Shown piece by piece: positions 19,088 through 26,265 of a DNA stretch of 64,000 nt. This stretch comes from ZLKRG08 sp046048895 (GTDB taxonomy: Bacteria; Actinomycetota; Actinomycetes; Nanopelagicales; Nanopelagicaceae), in the NCBI GenBank assembly GCA_046048895.1, contig JBJOFF010000002.1:62001-126000 (forward strand), read 5' to 3'. Positions within the stretch are counted from its first letter, which is position 1, and every line of letters starts with the position of its first letter. Both the position numbers and the translations under genes were made by a program. The notes under the pieces are model-generated. The model had not been told where the DNA came from and did no database searches. It saw nothing but the letters and a program-made list of their open reading frames with translations.

Positions 19088-20518
19088 ATGAAGATAAAGA
19101 CAATCCGTAAAGGCGTTGTTGCAGCGTTGGTAACAACGCTTGTGATGTCGTCATTTACATTAGCAAGAGCGGCTGAAGAGCCAGCACTTGGTAAGAAGTG
19201 CTCATCAGAGGGCATTAGTACAGGTACATCTACAAATTCACTTGTATGTACTCAAGTAGGAAATCAGCTGGTATGGAAGAGAGTCCGCCTTGGTGCGAAC
19301 TACGGAACTCCAGTAGCTGCGCTTTCATCTCCAAAGGGAACAATTGAATTTCATCACTGGCGCCCAGAAGACAAAGCAGTATTTGCTGACATAATTGAAA
19401 AATTTGAAGCTACACATCCTGGTACCAAAATTAATCAGGTAATCATGAGCTCTGTTGATTACACCAACTTAGCTTACGCAAAGATCAGCACCAATAAGAA
19501 AGCGGCAGTTTTTGTAACTAGCCGTGGTGGACAGTTTGATCAGTTCTATAAAGGCGGATTGCTAAAGGAATTTGTTGGACAGCGTTACATGAAGCAGAAC
19601 GTAATTCAAAGCGCCCTTACACCAGCAACCGTTGGTGGAAAAGTTTATGGATTGCCATATCAATCACTGTTTAACAATCCACTTTACAACGCTGAGATGT
19701 TCGCCAAGAATGGTTGGAAGGTTCCAACAACTTGGTCACAGACTCTTGCATTCTGCAAGACCGCAAAAGCAGCCGGAATTATTCCATTTGCATGGCCAGC
19801 AGCTACCCGAGGAAATGCGGGCCAGATTATCAATGCGTTCTTAATGAACTCAGATTCTTCATACGCTTCAATGGCAGCACATGTGGCTGCAGTTGATACC
19901 GGCAAGGAAGACCTTCAGACCGAGTGGTTCAAGTCAATTGCGAACAAGTACAAGCAAATGAATGACGCAGGTTGCTTCCCAGCAAATGTTTCTGGTTATA
20001 ACGACACTGCAGCTCCGGCTGATTTCGCAGCTGGCAAAGCAGCTATCTATCCAACCGGATCATTCGGTATCAGCACTGTTACTAAATTGAATCCAGCAAT
20101 GTCAGGAAAGATCAAAATGTTCGGAATGATCACAACTGACAGCAAGCCTCTATATGAAGGCATTACCAATAACACCTTCATTCTGCATGTAAATGCAAAG
20201 GCTTCAACCACAGATCAGAAGATTGCAAACTCATTTATCTCATGGCTAGCAACACCAGCTATGGCACAGATTTATGCGGTTGGAACTTCACAGCATGTTT
20301 CAATCATTAACGTTGACTATTCGGACAATGTTGATCTTCTAAACGTTTCTGACATCATGGGTAAGAAGTTGTTACTTGCTCCACGCTTCTTGTTCGGCAA
20401 TGTTAATGGCGTTCGTAATCCACTTGAGGACGCATTAATTGCGATTGGCGGTGGTGCAGACGTTTCAAAGACGTTAGCAGATACCTCAAAGACAATTAAG
20501 TCCAACTTGGGTGCTTAA
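19088..20518 (+). CDS. ABC transporter sugar-binding protein (sulfosugar uptake candidate)
   Basis: 476 residues from the ATG at 19088, preceded by AAAAGGA (19074-19081 region). A Sec signal peptide (MKIKTIRKG, hydrophobic core, LARA/AE cleavage) is followed by a ~30-residue module with two Cys (GKKCSSEG and SLVCTQVG), then a family 1 extracellular binding protein beginning GTIEFHHWRPEDK. There is no lipobox Cys at the cleavage site, so lipid anchoring is not evident. The frame is also open upstream, but the signal peptide fixes this start. It should feed the two permeases downstream. Family sure; ligand inferred from context. Confidence 0.85.
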   Translation: MKIKTIRKGVVAALVTTLVMSSFTLARAAEEPALGKKCSSEGISTGTSTNSLVCTQVGNQLVWKRVRLGANYGTPVAALSSPKGTIEFHHWRPEDKAVFADIIEKFEATHPGTKINQVIMSSVDYTNLAYAKISTNKKAAVFVTSRGGQFDQFYKGGLLKEFVGQRYMKQNVIQSALTPATVGGKVYGLPYQSLFNNPLYNAEMFAKNGWKVPTTWSQTLAFCKTAKAAGIIPFAWPAATRGNAGQIINAFLMNSDSSYASMAAHVAAVDTGKEDLQTEWFKSIANKYKQMNDAGCFPANVSGYNDTAAPADFAAGKAAIYPTGSFGISTVTKLNPAMSGKIKMFGMITTDSKPLYEGITNNTFILHVNAKASTTDQKIANSFISWLATPAMAQIYAVGTSQHVSIINVDYSDNVDLLNVSDIMGKKLLLAPRFLFGNVNGVRNPLEDALIAIGGGADVSKTLADTSKTIKSNLGA

Positions 20519-20537
20519 TTAGCAATCTAACTAAGGC

Positions 20538-20575
20538 AAGCACCGCTCTTTCCAAATTTGGCAAGAGCGGTGCTT
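20538..20575 (+). other. Intercistronic stem-loop after the binding-protein gene
   Basis: A perfect 13-bp inverted repeat, AAGCACCGCTCTT and AAGAGCGGTGCTT, around a 12-nt loop that holds the palindrome CCAAATTTGG. No T run follows, so it is more likely an RNA stabiliser or partial attenuator that raises binding-protein levels over the permeases than a full terminator. Confidence 0.75.
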
Positions 20576-20622
20576 CGCCTACCCAAAAGAAGAAAAATCG
20601 AACAAACCCAACTTTAATTATT

Positions 20623-21468
20623 ATGTCGCTGCCAGCTTTGGCAGTTTATAGTTTTCTCTACCTCTATCCGGCAATTCAAAATTTGCTTTACTCTCTAACT
20701 CGCTGGGATGGAGTTACTGAATCTGAATTTATTGGCGCGCGAAATTTCACCTACATGTTGACCGAAGATGTACTTTTCAGAAAAATCTTTGCCAATAACA
20801 TTAAATTTGCGCTATTTGTAGTCATCTTTCAGACCGGTTTTTCCTTACTTTTTGCGATTTTTCTAGCTAGAAATTCCAAATCAAATATCTTTTTCCGCAC
20901 CTTATTTTTCTTCCCAACAATTCTCTCATCCGTTTCAGTTGGATTGATGTGGACCTTTTTATATAACCCAAACTATGGATTCATAAATGCAGCCCTTAAA
21001 GGCATAGGTCTAGATTCTCTAGCTGTCAATTGGTTGGGCGATACCAGATATTCTTTATTAGCGATAGCGATCACTCAAGTCTGGTTTCATACCGGTCAGA
21101 TGGTCGTCATATACGTAGCTGGGTTACAGCAAATCCCGCAGGAACTTTATGAAGCAGCAGATGTTGATGGTGCAACCAAATGGCAGCAATTTAAAAATGT
21201 AACCTGGCCAATGGCGCTTCCTACAACTGCAGTCGTGGTCGCCTACACCACAATCCAATCCTTTAGAGCATTTGATTTGGTTTATTCAATGACTCAGGGT
21301 GGTCCTTTAAATTCATCAGACTTACTAGTGACAAATATTTTCAATTTGGCATTCGTAGGATATAAATTTGGATATGCAGCAGCTCAGACTATTTTCCTCG
21401 TAGTAATGATTTTGTTATTGACGTGGCTCCAGCGCCGAACTCTTAAAATAGATTATGGAGTCAAGTAA
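20623..21468 (+). CDS. ABC transporter permease, MalF/UgpA type
   Basis: At least 281 residues with six membrane helices and the EAA loop EAADVDGATKWQQFKNVTWP that docks the ATPase. The first ATG is at 20623, but it has no ribosome site and falls inside what should be the first helix region. The frame is open back to 20500 and encodes a basic stretch (PTQKKKNRTNPT) typical of a permease N-terminus, with no ATG, GTG or TTG in it. The true start may be a rare codon such as ATT at 20518. Partner of the permease at 21468; no ATPase gene is nearby. Confidence 0.88.
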   Translation: MSLPALAVYSFLYLYPAIQNLLYSLTRWDGVTESEFIGARNFTYMLTEDVLFRKIFANNIKFALFVVIFQTGFSLLFAIFLARNSKSNIFFRTLFFFPTILSSVSVGLMWTFLYNPNYGFINAALKGIGLDSLAVNWLGDTRYSLLAIAITQVWFHTGQMVVIYVAGLQQIPQELYEAADVDGATKWQQFKNVTWPMALPTTAVVVAYTTIQSFRAFDLVYSMTQGGPLNSSDLLVTNIFNLAFVGYKFGYAAAQTIFLVVMILLLTWLQRRTLKIDYGVK

Positions 21469-22283
21469 TGATTTTTAGTATCTCCAGAAGAATTTTGCTG
21501 ACAATATTTGCATTAGCGGTAATTGTGCCGACTTCAATCGTTGTTTTAGGCACATTCAAGACAGATTTTGAAATTTATTCAAAGCCTCTAGCTCTGCCAA
21601 AAGCTTTTACTTTGGATAATTTCAAGGCGTTGATAGACACTGGAAATGTTTCAACTCCTTTTAAAAATTCAGTCATTGTGTCGTTGAGTTCGGTCTTCTT
21701 CACACTGTTATTTGCAAGTTTGGCTGCTTATGCAATTTCTAGAATGTTCACTATTACTGGAAAGGTCCTCTTCTTCTTGTTCTCCTTGGGATTAGCAATT
21801 CCAGGTCAAGTCAATATTGTGCCTATTTACACCCTATTTGTGAAGTTAAATTTGACCAATTCCTTAATAGGACTTGTTTTAGTGAATATTGCTTTAAATT
21901 TACCGCTCTCCATTTTTATTCTCACTGCTTTCCTAAAGGATCTGCCAAAGGAGATGTTTGAAGTAGCAAGCATTGATGGTGCAGGTCATTGGCGAGTATT
22001 TCGCTCTATTGCCCTCCCTCTAGCAAGACCAGCTGTAGGCGCGACTGCTATATTTTTGTTTGTCATTTGTTGGAACGATCTCTTATATCCATTAATGCTG
22101 ATAAATGAACAAAGCAAAAAAACTTTGCCACTTACCCTAATTGATTTCCGTGGAGAATTTTCTACCAGTTATTCAATGTTATTTACTGCAATTTTGGTAG
22201 CTTCAATACCAATGGTCGTTATGTATCTTTTGATGCAAAAGCAATTCCAATCAGGTTTGACAGCAGGTGCGGTTAAGGGATGA
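21468..22283 (+). CDS. ABC transporter permease, MalG/UgpE type
   Basis: 271 residues, six membrane helices, EAA loop EVASIDGAGHWRVFRSIALP. The ATG overlaps the previous stop (TAATG). Together with the upstream permease and binding protein it forms a CUT1-type sugar importer. The ATPase is missing from the window, as is usual in actinobacteria that share one MsiK-like ATPase among several importers. Confidence 0.9.
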   Translation: MIFSISRRILLTIFALAVIVPTSIVVLGTFKTDFEIYSKPLALPKAFTLDNFKALIDTGNVSTPFKNSVIVSLSSVFFTLLFASLAAYAISRMFTITGKVLFFLFSLGLAIPGQVNIVPIYTLFVKLNLTNSLIGLVLVNIALNLPLSIFILTAFLKDLPKEMFEVASIDGAGHWRVFRSIALPLARPAVGATAIFLFVICWNDLLYPLMLINEQSKKTLPLTLIDFRGEFSTSYSMLFTAILVASIPMVVMYLLMQKQFQSGLTAGAVKG

Positions 22284-22978
22284 GTACTACTATAAATTCA
22301 AGAGCAGATCGCATTGCCGATCAACTTCTCGAATTAATAAGTGTTTCTAAATTAAATCCAGGTGATCGATTACCTCCGGAACGTCAATTATCTGAACTTT
22401 TAGAGGTTAGCCGTCCTTCTTTGCGTGAAGCTTTACATATTCTTCAGGCAAGAGGATTGGTCGCAATTAAACATGGACAGGGCACGTTTGTTGAAGAACC
22501 TTTGGTTGCTCAAGAATTAAGGGCTTCAGTCTTCTCAAGAGAGCATGATTTAAATGAACTTTATGATGCCCGAGAAGTGCTTGAAGTGCCAGCCGCAAAG
22601 TGGGCTGCGCAGAAGGCTTCTAAAGAAGATATTAGAACTTTACGTGCAACTCTAAATCAGATGTCGGCTATTGCTGAGAGTAATGAAGTTGATTATGAGC
22701 AATTAAAATTTCTAGACGCTAAATTTCACTTAACAATCGTAGGGATAGCGGAAAATAGATTTATCAATCAGACTTTGCACGTATTACAAGAGGTCATGGG
22801 TATGTCCATGGAAACTACACTTCGTCTACCAGGCCGTATTGAGATTTCAGCAAATGAGCATCTGGCAATATTGGATGCTTTAGAACGTGGAGATGGAGAG
22901 CTGGCGGCGAAATTGACGCATGCTCATATTGCAGGTGCGCGTAAAACGGCACTAGCTGATGCGAAAGATAAGCATTGA
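22280..22978 (+). CDS. GntR family transcriptional regulator, FadR/FCD subfamily
   Basis: 232 residues. A winged helix at residues ~8-75 includes RLPPERQLSELLEVSRPSLREALHILQARGLV and HGQGTFV; an all-helical FCD ligand domain follows (ARE-VLE-PAA segment, later HLTIVGIAENRF and HLAILDALERGD with metal-type His/Asp). It overlaps the permease by 4 bp and the kinase by 4 bp. It most likely represses the island through the three GGTC-N-GACC-type sites near 17644, 25850 and 25925. The effector may be the sulfosugar or a sulfolactate-type acid. Confidence 0.85.
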   Translation: MSTTINSRADRIADQLLELISVSKLNPGDRLPPERQLSELLEVSRPSLREALHILQARGLVAIKHGQGTFVEEPLVAQELRASVFSREHDLNELYDAREVLEVPAAKWAAQKASKEDIRTLRATLNQMSAIAESNEVDYEQLKFLDAKFHLTIVGIAENRFINQTLHVLQEVMGMSMETTLRLPGRIEISANEHLAILDALERGDGELAAKLTHAHIAGARKTALADAKDKH

Positions 22979-23862
22979 TTGAAGTAACTTGCGTAGGCGT
23001 AATTACGATGGACACGGTTGCGTTGGTGGATAAATATCCAAGCGCAGACGAAAGAGTATTAGCTGAGAAGATTGTTAGATCTGGAGGAGGTCCGGCTTCG
23101 GTAGCTGCAGTTGCGCTTTCAAGATTAGGAATTAAATCTGCAATTGTTGGAACTATCGGAGATGATCAAGATGGTCAAACCGTTTTAGAAATATTTAAAA
23201 AAGAAGGTGTAGATACTTCTGGTATCTCAATTCAAAAAGGTGCAACTTCTGGTAGCGTCATTGTGGCATCCAAAAGCGAAAGCACCCGAGCAATTTCAAC
23301 TCGCCAGCCAGTAAGCCAAGTAAAACCAAATGAAGCAGCCAAGAAATTGGCAGCTAACTCACAGTGGATTCATGTCGACCATGTAGGAATCAATTTATTG
23401 CCTGACCTAGGAATCAGCAGGGGAGGCGCAGTAAAGATTTCTTTCGATGCTGGATATGGGGTAAAAGATTTTGATGTTTCAAAGGTAGATTTATTTGCAC
23501 CAAATGATAAGCAGATGCGAGAGCGCTATCCAGGTTTAGATTTAAAAGAGGCAATTAAGAGGGATGCTGAAGCTGGAAAAAATTTGGTGGTTGCCACGAT
23601 GGGGGCAAATGGATCCATGGGTTACTCAACGGAGTTAGATTTTGCAGAAGCTCCAGTATTTAGAACGGAAATAATTAGCACCTTAGGCGCTGGAGATGTT
23701 TTTCATGGCGCGCTCCTTGCACAACTTATCGAAGGTCATCCACTTAAGGAAGCGTTAATGCGCGCTAATGTAGTTGCAGCTCTCTCTTGCAGAGGCCTGG
23801 ATGGCCAATCTGCGATTCCCACCAAAAATGACTTAATTAAGTACCTAGAAGGGGCTAAATAA
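22975..23862 (+). CDS. yihV: PfkB family kinase, candidate 6-deoxy-6-sulfofructose kinase (YihV-like)
   Basis: 295 residues from a TTG that overlaps the regulator's stop (TTGA). The ribokinase fold is clear: CVGVITMDTVALVD at the N-terminus, GGGPASVAAVALSRLG, and the catalytic anion-hole motif STLGAGDVFHGALLAQL near residue 240. From memory, both the CVG..MD start and GAGDVFHGAL closely match E. coli YihV. It would phosphorylate the ketose at C1 before aldol cleavage by the next gene, whose ATG overlaps this stop. Family sure; substrate inferred from similarity and context. Confidence 0.72.
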   Translation: MIEVTCVGVITMDTVALVDKYPSADERVLAEKIVRSGGGPASVAAVALSRLGIKSAIVGTIGDDQDGQTVLEIFKKEGVDTSGISIQKGATSGSVIVASKSESTRAISTRQPVSQVKPNEAAKKLAANSQWIHVDHVGINLLPDLGISRGGAVKISFDAGYGVKDFDVSKVDLFAPNDKQMRERYPGLDLKEAIKRDAEAGKNLVVATMGANGSMGYSTELDFAEAPVFRTEIISTLGAGDVFHGALLAQLIEGHPLKEALMRANVVAALSCRGLDGQSAIPTKNDLIKYLEGAK

Positions 23863-24740
23863 TGCGTGATTTATCGAAACTGGCTCGATCATCTGGTGGT
23901 TTAGCAATGGTGGCAGTCGATCAACGCGAGGCGCTCCGAGGAATGTTTGCAGCGCATCATTCAACCGCAGTTCCAGATTCACAACTTACCCAATTCAAAG
24001 TTGATGTCGCGACAGAGTTAACGCCATTTGCATCAGCGCTACTAGTAGATCAAGAATTTGGAATTGATGCCATTGTTGATCAGAAAGCAATGGCTAGCGG
24101 TTCAGGTTTGATCGCGGCAGCTGATTTATTAATTGGTCCAGCGGGCGGTGCAGCTACTGATACTGCGGTTGATCCGGAAGTAGATCCAGTGAGAATGAAA
24201 TCAATCGGCGCAGCCGGGTTAAAGTTTTTAGTACTCTGGCGAAAAGATGAAAGCCCTGAATCAAGATTGCAACTCGTAAATCAATTTAAGGCTTATTGTG
24301 ACAGAGTTGATTTACCTTCAATTATTGAAATTATTGTAAAGGCTCCGAATAGTTCAGATATTCCTTTCGATAGAGAGGCGCAGATTATTGAGGCGGCTAA
24401 AGAAGCTCGCGCTTGGAAACCAGATCTCTACAAGGCCGAAGTACCTTTCCACGGTGAAGGAGATCTAAATCAGATTGAGAGAAATGCCGCGCTAATTTCT
24501 GAAGCTATCCAAGGTCCTTGGGTGGTACTTTCAAATGGAGTTAAGCAACCAAATTTTGCCGAAGCCGTGAAGGCGTGTTGCAAAGGTGGTGCTAGTGGTT
24601 TTCTTGCTGGGCGAGCGGTTTGGGCAGATATTGTTGGCGCAACAGATATTCCAAAAGCGCTTCGTGAAGTATCTATTCCTCGTCTAAAAGAGTTAACTGC
24701 AATTGTTGATGAATATGCCAAATCTTGGAGAAGTTGGTAG
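23862..24740 (+). CDS. yihT: Class I aldolase, candidate sulfofructose-1-phosphate aldolase (YihT-like)
   Basis: 292 residues of the LacD/YihT class I aldolase family. The N-terminal SGGLAMVAVDQREALRGMFA and C-terminal SGFLAGRAVWADIVG closely follow what I recall of E. coli YihT. The Schiff-base Lys is K191 (DLYKAEVPFHGEG); R251 in AGRAVW is the position that contacts substrate in YihT-type enzymes. The reaction would split sulfofructose 1-phosphate into DHAP and sulfolactaldehyde. A tagatose-bisphosphate aldolase (LacD) is the main alternative, but SuyAB and sulfolactate dehydrogenases next door favour the sulfo version. Last gene of the rightward operon. Confidence 0.75.
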   Translation: MRDLSKLARSSGGLAMVAVDQREALRGMFAAHHSTAVPDSQLTQFKVDVATELTPFASALLVDQEFGIDAIVDQKAMASGSGLIAAADLLIGPAGGAATDTAVDPEVDPVRMKSIGAAGLKFLVLWRKDESPESRLQLVNQFKAYCDRVDLPSIIEIIVKAPNSSDIPFDREAQIIEAAKEARAWKPDLYKAEVPFHGEGDLNQIERNAALISEAIQGPWVVLSNGVKQPNFAEAVKACCKGGASGFLAGRAVWADIVGATDIPKALREVSIPRLKELTAIVDEYAKSWRSW

Positions 24741-25838
24741 TTAATTCATTTCAGCGATTGTTACAGGGCGACACTCTGCGATGCTCTTATGAGCAGCTAA
24801 GCCAGTAATTACGCTGGTTGCGCCATCTTTTAATGTTACTTCTGCAGGGGTTTTATTAAGTATTGCATCCCGAAATTTAACGTGTTCGATGTATGAAGCA
24901 CCGTAATGATGTCCTAGATATTTAACGGAAAGATCCATCACTTGCTTAACTTCACTGCCCCTGCCAGTTCCTTCACCTACGCCCCATCCAGAGCGTTTGC
25001 CCCAATCCTCTCTTCGGGAGTAGCGAACATTTAGCGAAGGCAAGAATGATTCCAGTTTTCCCTCATCGCCGACCACAGTGAGAATCTCTTTGTCATATGA
25101 ACCTTCTGCAAACATACAGAGATCAAGCATTGCACGGATACCTCCGGCATATTCAAGAATTACATATGCGTTATCCAACATATCTGCCTGTTGGCCATCA
25201 TATTTCTCATCAAGATGGTTTACATTCTGACCGCCAGATGCAAAAACTCTGATTGGTTGGCTACCAATAATTAAATCCATCAAATTAAAGTAATGACAGC
25301 ATTTCTCTACCAGCGTGCCACCAGTTCGTTTTGCAAAGCGATTCCAATTGCCTACTTTTGGGTAGAAGGGTTCACGATGTTCGCGAATTGCAACTTGGTG
25401 CACTTTGCCAACAGCACCAGCTTTCGCCCGTTGAATTACTTCGTTAACTGGGGGCATAAAACGATATTCAAGGCCCATCCATGTCAATGCACTTCTCTTT
25501 GATTCCCAATCAATAATTTTCTTGCAGTCTTCTACAGTGGTTGCCAAAGGCTTTTCTACGAAAACAGATAAATTTGTAGCTAAGGCATCAGATAGAACGT
25601 CAACATGAGTGTCGTTAGGGGTTGCGATTACAACCGCATCAACCAAACCAGATTCTAAAAGTTGACGGTGATCTGTAAATTGCTTTGGGTTGCTGCCTGC
25701 CACGCTACTTGCCTGAGCGATGGAATTGGAATCAGGGTCTGCGATCGCAGTGATTGTGGCACCACCCATAATCTTGATGTTTTCAATATGTTCGCGCCCC
25801 ATGCTGCCTGCGCCGATAATTCCATAACGTAGGGTCAT
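24741..25838 (-). CDS. Gfo/Idh/MocA family NAD-dependent protein, candidate sulfoquinovosidase or sugar dehydrogenase
   Basis: 365 residues from the ATG at 25836-25838. A Rossmann domain starts with YGIIGAGSMGREHIE, followed by the family signature VEKPLATT near residue 95. The C-terminal domain has GGTLVEKCCHYFNLMDLI. The enzyme acts on sugars with bound NAD. Because the island lacks a YihQ-type glycosidase, an NAD-dependent sulfoquinovosidase of this superfamily (GH188-like) is an attractive role; a plain sugar dehydrogenase is also possible. It is transcribed against its neighbours from its own leaderless promoter, which carries operator copy 2. It converges on the aldolase with no gap. 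Confidence 0.6.
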   Translation of the reverse strand: MTLRYGIIGAGSMGREHIENIKIMGGATITAIADPDSNSIAQASSVAGSNPKQFTDHRQLLESGLVDAVVIATPNDTHVDVLSDALATNLSVFVEKPLATTVEDCKKIIDWESKRSALTWMGLEYRFMPPVNEVIQRAKAGAVGKVHQVAIREHREPFYPKVGNWNRFAKRTGGTLVEKCCHYFNLMDLIIGSQPIRVFASGGQNVNHLDEKYDGQQADMLDNAYVILEYAGGIRAMLDLCMFAEGSYDKEILTVVGDEGKLESFLPSLNVRYSRREDWGKRSGWGVGEGTGRGSEVKQVMDLSVKYLGHHYGASYIEHVKFRDAILNKTPAEVTLKDGATSVITGLAAHKSIAECRPVTIAEMN

Positions 25839-25842
25839 GGCC

Positions 25843-25857
25843 AAAGGTTAGACCACT
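25843..25857 (-). promoter_or_regulatory. Leaderless -10 with GntR/FadR-type operator, copy 2
   Basis: On the minus strand AGTGGTCTAACCTTT, the same palindrome as copies 1 and 3 with two or three changes. It covers the -10 box TAACCT (25845-25850), which lies exactly 6 nt before the ATG of the Gfo/Idh gene. A repressor bound here would block RNA polymerase directly. Confidence 0.65.
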
Positions 25858-25881
25858 TGCTAAATAAATGGGAGAGAAGTC

Positions 25882-25911
25882 TTGAAATTAGGCGCAAGTT
25901 CCATTTAGACT
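25882..25911 (+). promoter_or_regulatory. Promoter of the suyAB operon
   Basis: A -35 TTGAAA at 25882-25887 and a -10 TAGACT at 25906-25911, 18 bp apart, divergent from the Gfo/Idh promoter. The -10 and following bases repeat those of the isomerase promoter. Confidence 0.65.
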
Positions 25912-25917
25912 GCGGCC

Positions 25918-25932
25918 AGAGGTCAGACCACT
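25918..25932. promoter_or_regulatory. GntR/FadR-type operator, copy 3
   Basis: AGAGGTCAGACCACT, with the perfect core GGTCAGACC. It starts 6 bp after the -10, just as at 17637. The block from -10 through operator matches the isomerase promoter at 25 of 28 positions (25907-25934 against 17626-17653). Confidence 0.75.
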
Positions 25933-25965
25933 GGACCGAATTCTTATGAAAAGCGAGGAGCTCAT

Positions 25966-26265
25966 ATGGCTACACCTCCACAGTTCTTGCTCCATCACGA
26001 TGGCGATAACGTCGCTGTTGCAATGGACGATTTAGAACCTGGAACCTTGCATGGTCTCTCAGTTAAAGAGGGCACTGCATATACTGAAATTCTTAACCAT
26101 GCGATTCCGTTGGGACATAAATTTGCATTGACAGATATCCCTGAAGGCGGAGCAATTATCAAGTATGGAATCAAAGTTGGCCTTGCGTCGGCTGCAATTA
26201 AAAAAGGCGATTACATTCACACACACAACATGAGGAGTTATCGATGGGAAGCAAGCCGCGCTTAA
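25966..26265 (+). CDS. suyA: (2R)-sulfolactate sulfo-lyase, small subunit
   Basis: 99 residues forming a stand-alone SAF domain, with the UxaA N-domain pattern: FLLHHDGDNVAVAMDDL, HAIPLGHKFALTDIPEG, IKYGIKVG, and the ending HTHNMRS. Size and split match SuyA, the small subunit of the iron-dependent enzyme that removes sulfite from (R)-sulfolactate giving pyruvate. A GAGGAG ribosome site (25955-25960) precedes the ATG. Altronate dehydratase is the related alternative, but its genes normally come with uronate genes, not seen here. First gene of suyA-suyB-slcC-comC-yeiH. Confidence 0.82.
   Translation: MATPPQFLLHHDGDNVAVAMDDLEPGTLHGLSVKEGTAYTEILNHAIPLGHKFALTDIPEGGAIIKYGIKVGLASAAIKKGDYIHTHNMRSYRWEASRA

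Noticed and set aside
23862..24740. Reading the kinase-aldolase pair as tagatose-6-phosphate pathway (LacC/LacD)
   Set aside because: The N- and C-terminal motifs recall YihT more closely, and sulfolactate-type genes follow under the same operator. It stays as the main alternative.
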